Shown: one piece after another, positions 55,525-64,000 of the stretch
How the letters are laid out: each line of letters opens with the position of its first letter
How positions within the stretch are numbered: position 1 is the stretch's first letter
Notes under the pieces: generated by a model
Databases searched by the model: none
Seen by the model: only the letters and a program-made list of their open reading frames with translations
What the model was told of the DNA's origin: nothing
Made by a program: the position numbers and the translations under genes
From: Nemertoderma westbladi
Lineage: Eukaryota > Xenacoelomorpha > Nemertodermatida > Nemertodermatidae
DNA: 64,000 nucleotides
Assembly: GCA_032718475.1 (NCBI GenBank)
Contig: JAUCBJ010001255.1
Coordinates: 1 to 64,000, forward strand
Direction of reading: 5' to 3'

Positions 55525-57986
55525 TACTACTAGGATCGGCATGCTGCATTGCAGTTGCATTTTTAAGAATGCTGTGCCGGCTTGTCGACAAAATTGCGCC
55601 GCCACAACTCCCTATCACCCATGACATTTGCTAGATCATCCGCATCTTCAAGGCCAGTGTCCTTTAAGATGCGTCTCAAGAAAGTCATGGGCTGTCCACC
55701 ATGCTTATTCACTCCATGAGGCTGCCAAAGTACAAGATTATGCACTTGTTGGTCCTCACGGCGAAAGCAATGTCCTGCAAAGCGGAGGCGATTTTGTTCT
55801 AGTGTCAAGCTTGGGGGAACCAATGAGACACCTCCAATGTTATATAGTGTCTGGTTGGAGATGTGTGCATTGTACTTGACACAATGAACCCGGCGTAGCA
55901 TTCTTGTGAATGTGCCATCCAGAGATTTGGTGTCTTCAGCAGTTAGAGCCCAGCATGGACTCCCATAGAGGAGTACTGGAACTACTGCTGCTCTAAATAA
56001 TTGGACCTTAAGTTTCCGATTAATTCTCAGTGACTTCCAAATCCTGGAAAGCCTATTCAAGGCTGCCCATGCCTTTCCCTTACGTATTCGAAGGTCTTCA
56101 CCTGACTTCCGGATCCATGATCCCACGTAACAGAAGTCATCCACATGCTCAAGCATACCATCCTTTGAGCTTATGCTCATCCGATCAGAGACTTGCTGAG
56201 GACTTTCAAAGTTAACTGTCAAAATTTTGGTCTTTCTGGAGTTAATAAAAAGACCAACACTAGAAGCAGCATGTTCTAATGAGCTGAGGAGCCGTTGGGC
56301 TCCCTCTAGTGATTCGGAGAATACTCCTAAGTCATCAGCAAAGTCTAGATCAGTTAGGTACTTGGCAGGATTTCCTCGACTTCTGGAGCCAGTAGGTGGA
56401 GTTATCATCATCATCATCATTATGATGATCTAAGGACATGCGTAGAACATAGTCAACCACAATTATGAACAAGAATGGTGCAAGTGTGTTTCCCTGGAAG
56501 ACGCCCCATAACACTTCAAATGGTTCTGTGTTACCGTCAACAGTAGACACAAATGTTGTCGAACCATCGTATACGGATCTGATTGCTGCAATAATTCTGG
56601 TATCTGATTGCAGTTATCAGGAATCCCATATAATGAAATTATGCTGAACATACGTGAGCGAGAGACTGACTCAAAGGCCTGGAAGAAGTCAACAAAGATA
56701 ACAGCTAGATGCCTGTCTTTCTTTTTTTGATAACTCTTCAACTATCATTCTAAGTGCCAAAATGGGCTCCATGGTCCCACAACCTTTACGGAACCCTTTC
56801 TGATTTCCACGGAGCAGTCTCTCAATGGGATCCCTGATGCGATTTAATAGAATTCTATTGTATAGCTTTGCAGCAATCGAGATCAATGAGATTCCCCGAA
56901 AAGAACCAAATAGTGTTAGGTTGCCCTTCTTGGGAAATGGCACCAACTTATTTGCTTTCATTTCTTGTGGGACTCTTGTATTTTGGTACATGTCTAATAT
57001 GATGGGATAGATGAGCTTTAAACACTCAGGTATTTTAAAGACCTCAGGGGGAACACCATCTACTCCACTGGCACGATTGGTCTTAATGCTCTTTGCAGCA
57101 GCCTTCACTTCTGCAAAGGAGATATCGCCAAAGGGAATATCTGGGAGTACAGACTCAGACACTTTCACTTCTATAAAGTTATCAGGCAATACCCTATCAT
57201 TATTGAGGAGCTTTTCAAAGTGGGCCTTCCAACCATTGAGGCGATCGGCTGGTGATTCAGCCTTAACCTTGGTGGTTGGTTGGCTTTTCCAACCAGTAAG
57301 CAAGTTGATCGATTTCCATGCCTGGGATGATTGCCTGCTGTCGTCAGCATCATTGATGGCATCAACCTGTTGGTTTATTAGCTCCTGTAGATTAACAGAG
57401 TACTGCCTACAGGGACCTAGATGCAGCCTTAACTGCATTCTTGGCCGCTGTAGTCTGTTTGAGTCAGGACTTTTTCTGAGCCTTATAAAGGTCATTTCGG
57501 CACTTCTGAATTTTGTTGTCAGTCCAGGGGGCCCTTTTCCTGTTTCGAGGGTATACAGGAACTGTTTCTGCAGCTGCTAACTTAACTGCTTCTCATAGCC
57601 CTCACAGTGATCTGCCGCCTCAGAGGCAAGAAGCTCATCCTGTTGCTCAGCTGTAGTGTGAAGCTGGATCTCACACTTGGCTGTTGCAACAGAGAGGACA
57701 AGTCATGCCGCGGCAAGGCAGATTTCGTTGTTCTGCTAGCACGCAGACTAAGTCTTACCTTGGCCACAATAAGGCGGTGATCACTGGAGAAGGGTCGAAG
57801 TGTAAATGCATTACAGTCTTGTATAGAGCTCCTGTATTTCCTACGAAACAGAATATGGTCTATCTGGGACTTGTGACCACTGGGTCCACTATGAGTCCAT
57901 AGCTTTCCAGTTCGCTTCTTCAATTGGGTTCCAGCCGAAAACAATCCATTTCCAGGAGATGGATAGCATCTCTGGATTCAATTGAT
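55525..57986 (-). pseudogene. LINE-A, longest copy (endonuclease end, RT, C-terminus)
   Basis: From high to low: C-terminal part of an apurinic-type endonuclease (HKSQIDHILFRRKYRSS, FSSDHRLIVAKVRLSLR), a linker, RT blocks (NRASGVDGVPPEVFK, FRGISLISIAAKLYNRILLN, GNQKGFRKGCGTMEP), VIFVDFFQAFESVSR, GVFQGNTLAPFLFIIV, DLDFADDLGVFSE and the C-terminus LRFAGHCFRREDQ to NFVDKPAQHS. It ends in TAG repeats. At least three frame breaks (near 57500, 56700 and 56450). The first part of the endonuclease is missing. Confidence 0.9.
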
Positions 57987-58195
57987 AGCATTAATACAAT
58001 GGCCCACAACAACACTAATAATAAAGTCATATACCAGAAATTAATATTAACTAACTCACAGCAGAAATTAATATTAAATCAGCAGAAATTAAAATTACCT
58101 TTCTCACGGCAGAAATTAGTATGAACTCAAGGCAGACATTACAATTAACTTTCTCATGGCAGAAATTACAATTAACTTTCTCATGGCAGAAGTTC
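57987..58195. repeat. Right long direct repeat flanking LINE-A
   Basis: Partner of 55343-55524; contains an extra cacagcagaaattaatatta-type unit and ends tcatggcagaagttc, then continues cagatagg. The LINE-A TAG tail abuts the left copy exactly where this ends. Confidence 0.9.
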
Positions 58196-58309
58196 AGATA
58201 GGAGGGAAACTGGACGCAATAAAAATTCATCCCTCTCCAGGGGAAATTGGATGCAAATAACAGATGATTACTCTTAAAAATAAAACTGTATTCTATTGTG
58301 TTTAGTTTA

Positions 58310-58960
58310 TTGTTTTGGTTAAAATAACGTGCCACTGTAACCTGCTCATTTCCCTAAATTGAGAATTTAACATTGAGACGGGATATTAATTCGCCAAGAT
58401 GGGATTTCCATCCTGCCCCCCCCCCCCCCCCCCCCCCTCCCGTCTCCAGAAATTACTATTAACTTTCTCACAGAAATTACAATTAAATTTCTGGAAAAGT
58501 CGCTGGAGGGCACTCACACATTCAAATCTAGCATCGGAAATGTAACAAATAGGAGGAACGAGTGAGGGAAGTGGAACTAGGAACGTTTACCCCATTGATA
58601 TTCTTGGTGGGATGTCGTCGACTACCAGACAGATTTTTAAACACCTGAGTTTAAAGCTGTCTGAGAAATGCGACGTCCACTACGCCAACTGCTGCAACGG
58701 TACACAGCAAACTTTGCCTACGTCCAATCTTCTCCCGGAGCAATCTTAGCCCTCAAAATGAGCAACCATCACCCGTTGGAAACCTTTGCCCGCAGGCAAT
58801 CTACGCCTGCGAGCAACCTTCGCCCAATAAACAATTATTGTTTTGGTTAGAATAAGCCGTCTCTGTAACCTGCTCCTTTCCCTTAATTAGTATCACCGGT
58901 GTTTATTCTTTTGGTTAGAAAAAGCCGTCTCTGTAACCTGCTCCTTTCCCCCAATTTGTT
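58310..58960 (+). repeat. Three copies of the TGTAACCTGCTCC repeat; poly-C run at 58417-58437
   Basis: tgttttggtta ... tgtaacctgctc(c)tttccc occurs near 58310-58355, 58840-58888 and 58910-58958; the last two are tandem with a unit of about 65 bp. A diverged copy lies at 4081. Confidence 0.8.
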
Positions 58961-59100
58961 ATTAAAATGGTTACTAACACAAATCTTATTGGGTGAAGGT
59001 TGCTCGCGGGTGAAGATTGACTTTGGGCGAAGGTTTTCCCCAGGCGAATGTAGTACACGGGCAAAGATTGCAACCAACCACTGCAACTGGGTACAGTGTC
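58678..59100. mobile_element. Array-ended foldback, GCAACCTTCGCCC type
   Basis: Left (58720-58835): units such as gagcaaccatcacccg, gcaatctacgcctg and gagcaaccttcgcccaataa. Right (58985-59075): the same motif inverted (ttattgggtgaaggttgctc, gggtgaagattg, gggcgaaggtttt, gggcaaagattgc). The centre is the doubled TGTAACCTGCTCC unit. No ORF is present. Confidence 0.65.
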
Positions 59101-59199
59101 AGGTGAGCTTTGCGTAACTGCGGGGGAGCCTGATGTGTCTCCGGGGTTCAAGCTCCGCCCATAACCACCCCATCCAACAGGTCGCCACCACGTCCATCA

Positions 59200-59870
59200 T
59201 TATGTCATTATTGATGTTTTATCAACATTATACAAAAATAATGAAGGATCAAGATTCCTTTCTAATAGACCATGAGGACTTGAACTTTTCAGACCTTGTA
59301 TTGAACCAATTGTGTGAACTAACCCATAAACTGGTTTCAGAAGATTACAATAAATATCTGAATCTAGTGCAGCTTCAGGTGGTGGTGTTAACAATACTTC
59401 ACATGTAAAATTATTTCCTTTCAAAAAGGCTGTTTCACATCTAAACAATGTGGTTGAAACTTCAAAGATGGAATTAATGCTAGAATCAATTTCAGGGTGT
59501 CCTGGTTGGCTGTTGGGGAGTATGTTTGAATATATTGTTTATGTTTATCCTCTTCAAAGCTATGTTCAACTAGTCTTGCTTTTAGCTTTAAACCTTTTCG
59601 GTTAACTCCCATTTACATGAAACTGGTGGACTAGTAACATTAATTTCATGGATTTCTTTCAATCTTTTGCTTATCAACTACAATATTAAAATCACTTCTT
59701 CCTTTCACTTCATAAACCTCATCGAACCCATAGTGAAGAACTGGTTTCAACATTAGTGTAGGGTCATCTAGACTGTTTAATGTTGGCATGTTATCAGACA
59801 TCAATCCTGGAAGATGTGTGTAGGTAGGTACTGTACTACCATACCATTGTACTGCAGATACAGTGGGCAT
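59200..59870 (-). pseudogene. Ty1/copia-type pol relic
   Basis: - strand: KGLKLKARLVEHSFEEDKHK, TYSPTANQDTLKLILALIPS and LDVKQPF, continuing in the next frame as FLKGNNFTCEVLLTPPPEAA and LLKPVYGLVHTIGSIQG. These are the copia RT blocks K.RLV..G..E, SPT ... LD..TAFL.G ... L.K..YGL. Upstream YEVKGRSDFNIVVDKQK belongs to the same polyprotein. Frameshifts and no LTRs seen. Confidence 0.8.
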
Positions 59871-60889
59871 ATGGTTTGTGATGTTGGATGTGTTGTTACA
59901 GGAACAGCCCTAAGGTATTTCCCAGTTACCAGTACTGTGTACTGTTAGTGTTATGATGGTTTCTGTACCTGCTGGTCTGGTACCAGTAACAGATAATGGT
60001 TATTTTGATGATTAATACTAGCCTAGCCTAATACTGCATTTCTGCATCCAGTGATGATGCAACAATAGTGATCAACTCTGGCATCTGGATATGAATTGGA
60101 TATTCTTAGCAGCTTAGCAATATCAATGATGAACAAACTACTGCTACTGCCAAGTTTATTCTTGAATCAGCTGCTTGAATCATTCCTAAGCAAATGCTAC
60201 ATAAACATCATCCAACACATGGACAATCCCTAAAACGCTCACACATAGCAGTTGCATCATTGTCTTCCAATATGTTGGATCTGCCATCCTGTAGTGATAG
60301 TGAGATAGACGAAGAAAAGGAATTCTTCAAGGTAAACAATCTAGTTTAGGCAAAATTATGGAAGAAGGACATACATTGGTAAGGAAGGATGGCCCCTGAG
60401 CCAGGTGATTATTCCTCTCTTATTGAAAGAACCTGGATTTATTAGGTATTCGTTTTTGGAACAAACCAATCCACATATGTTTGAGAAGGCTATCCCTATA
60501 TTATTTAATACCATGGTATGACAGTACGATGGTATGTAGTACGAAAGGTAGTACGAAAGGTTGTAGTAAACTTCAAACTTCATCTTCACAAAGATTTATG
60601 AAAGCCTTAGAAGTTGAAGATATAATTGAAACTGAAACCTGAAGGTTAAACTAAGTACGGGTCAGGTATTTGTTTACCTTGTTTGCTCATTTTTTTTATA
60701 AATATCTTCATTGAATCTATCTGTGATTATTTTCATGAAGTGTTGAGTGTGGCGGGGAAAGTAGACGAAAAAGTGACTAAAATGCCAATGGGAAATCATC
60801 CTATAATAATGAAATAAACTGAAAACTGTATATTTGTTTCAATAAAATGTTGAAAATGTTTGTTAAAAATTAAACTTGCATGGTGTGGT

Positions 60890-62530
60890 ACCTTCCTGGT
60901 AAAGATGGGTATTTGGCTACACAATTCTAAATTACATGTGCGATCTTTGAAGAATTATGTTTTCTAAATGCTGGTCAAAATGATATAGCTGTGGATGGGC
61001 AGTGCGAACAAACCAATAATGTTGACATTAGTAAACTTGTTATGGAATTCCATGCTATATTATTCGACATATTATTGCAAGTTCACAGTTAATGTCTGAT
61101 AATAGAAGGCCTATAGGATTAAATGGTGAGCTTGGTACAATGAGTTCCGTATTTTTGGATATTGGGTTCAATCGGATAATACAAACCTTGGTGGAGGAAT
61201 ACGCCAACAAACCAAAACAAACGATCAAACCAACTCATATAATGAAGAATGTCGTTAACTAATGCCATTATGGAGTAACTGAAGTCATTTGGTTTAGATC
61301 CGAGTAATATTATCTGTCAGTGTTACGATGGGGCTGCTGTAATATCTGGTAAGCATGGAGGGGAGCAGGCATTACTACAGGATGCTGTAGGTAAAAGCAT
61401 TCCATATGTACACTGCTATAATCACCAATTGCACTTGGTTGTTGTGCATACACTGCAAGAGAATCTATGGCTAGAAATTACTTTGAACTTTGTTCTTCAG
61501 CCTTGTATAACTTGACTAGGAAGCCCAAGGTCGCTGCTCTGTATGATTGTGCTAAACTCCATCGCCTTCTCGAACAGAGGTGGTCTGGACATTTACAGAC
61601 AACTAAGACGATATTAGACAATTTTGAAGAAATAACCAATCTCCTCAAATCCTGTGCTGACTGCTCAGAAACTGATATTTCTGTGGAGGCTACTGGTCTA
61701 GTAATGAAGATCAGAGAACCTAAGTTCATGTTGATGTCCAAACTGTGTTTCAAGATTCTCTGCATATTGAAACCAGCCAATGAAGCTCTACAGTCAAAGT
61801 CAATGGATTTGCTCTCAGGTTCCGAAGTTGTTCTAAAAGTCTGAAATGTATTAAGGATCTATGCTATGGTAAATTCTTCAGCGAGATTTATGTCCCAACC
61901 AATGATGATGATGGCAGATCAAGAAAAAGGCGCGTTCATGTAACTAGCACAAGATTATACATTTTTGTAATTGTTGATTACGTTCCACATGGTTGAACTT
62001 TAAATCATTTATGTCATATTTCTGATTTGAATTTTGATAATTTTATTAATAATAAATTGAAAAATGTTAAGGAATTAACGGGAATGTGGGTAAATTTTAG
62101 AAAAATTATTTTTAAGGAACACCTTTATATTTGTGAGTGCGAATCTGAGGAGGTCACCAAAATAAACCCCAGTGTAGCCCACCTGTAGTAGTAATATTAC
62201 AAAACATGAGGTTAATAATTTAAATGTAAAATGTATTTGTAGATTATCGGACTATGTGGCATATGAGACTCTAGGATCCGGATCCAGACCAAGTTCGCAT
62301 TGTTCCCGTAGGATCCGGATCCAGACCAAGTTCGCATTGTTCCCGTAGGATCCGGATCCAGACCAAGTTCGCATTGTTCCCGTAGGATCCGGATCCAGAC
62401 CAAGTTCGCATTGTTCCCGTGATGTCTCTGCGAAGGATAATTTTAAGCAGGACCTATAGTGAAATTCTAGACCTCATTATCACGGAGATGGAGGCTCAAT
62501 TTGGAGGCAAGAGCGATATTGTAAGTTTAG
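60890..62530 (+). pseudogene. hAT transposase relic, ZMYM1-like
   Basis: + strand: FGLDPSNIICQCYDGAAV-type codons (61300-61345), then SGKHGG, HCYNHQLHLVVVHTLQ, the open frame 61467-61844 (KVAALYDCAKLHRLLEQRWS, FMLMSKLCFKILCILKPANE), RKRRVHVTSTR near 61920, and after a 37-bp tandem repeat NFKQDLYSEILDLIITEMEA. This order follows the hAT catalytic region of ZMYM1-type proteins: YDGA.VMSG..GGV, H...H.LNL and the RW..H.....V block. Broken by frame shifts; the end lies past 62530 or is lost. Confidence 0.75.
62273..62420. repeat. Four exact copies of a 37-bp unit
   Basis: aggatccggatccagaccaa + gttcgcattgttcccgt repeated four times without a difference. It is inserted within the hAT relic. The unit contains ggatccggatcc. 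Confidence 0.97.
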
Positions 62531-64000
62531 TTTGTTACTGACTTATTAGTATATTAGATTATAATTATATTTAACATCTAATACTGGGCTATAAATTGTA
62601 CAGATTTTGCACCCACCACTGAAAAGTACACGTTTGAGAGTGAAATTATTATTCATTCCATCGAAATCAGAACCCAGAAAAACCGATGTAACTCAAAAAT
62701 ATACATGGTATAACTTTTATTATAAGAAAATATGAGATTTCCAACTCAATTGTTTCAGAACTATAACAAAAAAAAACATTAGAAAACATTCTATTAGGTT
62801 AACATAGACAATGTGGCCTTTGCAGCTAACCTAACTGCGATTGGGGTTTGCGGAAATCTGGGACAATGTGTAACTTCAGGAGAGATCGAGCCACTCGCCT
62901 CATTATGTGGGATTCGAATCGATAATCACAAGGAATAATAGATCAAGCGGCAGGATTAACGTTTGGTTCCTCATCACCAACCTGCGAAGCATCATTCAGT
63001 GCCCTCACACGAATACTAACTGCATTTCGGCGCTCAATGTCGATATCTAGTAATGCTGGCCTATGAACATGCAATCACAAATATACTTTTATCAGATACT
63101 GTTATGAAACGATTTAATGGGCTATAGCCAACCGTCGACTTCGATTATATTAAACTTTAGTTTATAATACGTGTGCAATTATTAAATTCCGAATTTTATT
63201 TAGAATAATGAATTTATTATTATTTGTTATTGTATTTATTGTAATTACTGTTAATTAATATAATTAATGTACAATAATTATGTTTTTGTTGTTGCTGCAG
63301 TCTATATATACATTTTTGTTGATTTCATTTTTGGCAGTAATAATGGTGAAGGCAAACGGCCCTTTTAATTGTATCAATTAATTATTCCTAGGAGTAATAT
63401 AAAGTATTCCCAGGTAGTAATATATACTGTTCCCAGGGAGCAATGTAAATTGAAGGGTGCCTTTATCATTATCAATATCTATCAATATTAACTATCAATA
63501 TCATTAATCATATGTAATATTACTCTCATGAAGTTTTATTAAGTGCTATTTTATCTTTTTATTAATTCGCAGCTAATATTTAGAAGCTAGTAGTTTCACA
63601 TTTTTTTTTTAATAAAGTCATGCCGAAATAGTTGCAATATTGCTTGTCCTTGTACCACATATTTTGTACACGGGTAAAAACTATTATGAGTCAACGTAAG
63701 TAAGTACAACTTAGTATAGACCAATCAGTGCTGTAGGTATGACGTCACATAAATTAGTATATAATTTTAACATTTAGTATTTCCGACCATTATTGGCTTC
63801 CCATCACCTGCTAAAGCCCCGTTTTCGATTTAGTTGCCGCTAATTCAAAAACGCCCAGCGGCTTTGCAGCTCACCATCACACTACTTTTTATACAGCTTG
63901 TTTCCATCTCGTACGGCTCTCTGCCGCACTCAACGGCAGTGCACCATTAGAATCGGCGTCAAGCCGCTACGTGCCGCTACATCGAAAGCCGGGCTTTCCT
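62531..64000. other. No gene recognised
   Basis: AT-rich until about 63800, then a more GC-rich end (ccgctacgtgccgctacatc) that may begin another repeat or gene outside the window. Phrases gtattcccaggtagtaatat and gttcccagggagcaatgtaa near 63410 are a doubled short sequence. Confidence 0.5.

Noticed and set aside
62273-62420. Possible CRISPR-like repeat
   Set aside because: Four direct copies without spacers, a simple tandem repeat.

Overview
The window is eukaryotic, AT-rich animal DNA: long introns, spliced exons of metazoan gene families and many degenerate transposable elements. No bacterial-type genes were seen. The gene content (a Cav2-type calcium channel; a secreted CUB-CUB-EGF-trypsin protease) and repeat content (P element with THAP domain, Harbinger, hAT, copia, several LINE families, tRNA-derived SINE) fit a marine invertebrate, probably an invertebrate deuterostome such as a tunicate, echinoderm or hemichordate. 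That placement is an inference.

Two host genes are supported. On the + strand, five exons between 531 and 5325 join in phase to encode the end of domain IV, the EF-hand-like segment and the pre-IQ/IQ region of a Cav2-like alpha-1 subunit. On the - strand, nine exons spread over 44 kb (54269 down to 9837) join in phase to encode a signal peptide, two CUB domains, a calcium-binding EGF domain and the His and Asp parts of a trypsin-fold (S1) protease. The exon with the catalytic Ser was not found, so the gene either continues outside the window or is incomplete. The two genes point at each other.

Almost everything else is mobile DNA inside the protease introns or next to them. 0-9.5 kb: a 26-bp minisatellite, two kilobase-scale foldback elements, a terminal-inverted-repeat element with a tRNA-like core, and a LINE-A copy. 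12-20 kb: LINE-A copies, a Harbinger transposase relic, and a YIDD/RPDG-type retroelement split by an oppositely oriented LINE-B. 19.9-25.4 kb: a decayed P element with about 0.45-kb inverted repeats and a 999-bp foldback nested in it. 31.3-41.0 kb: a 4849-bp tandem duplication, nearly identical between copies. 41.9-46.6 kb: a composite terminal-inverted-repeat element. 47-49.4 kb: Penelope-like and LINE-C relics. 52.3-53.1 kb: a SINE and a tRNA-like sequence in a perfect inverted repeat. 55.3-58.2 kb: the longest LINE-A copy, flanked by about 200-bp direct repeats. 58.7-62.5 kb: a foldback element, a copia pol relic and a hAT/ZMYM1-like relic.

The most unusual feature is a class of foldback-like elements whose ends are not ordinary inverted repeats but oppositely oriented arrays of a degenerate motif of about 15 bp (GTTTCGGCAACT type at 34.2-35.4 and 42.1-45.4 kb; GCAACCTTCGCCC type at 58.7-59.1 kb). 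One of them sits inside a LINE-B copy, and the empty site can be read from another copy, which shows that it moved as a unit.
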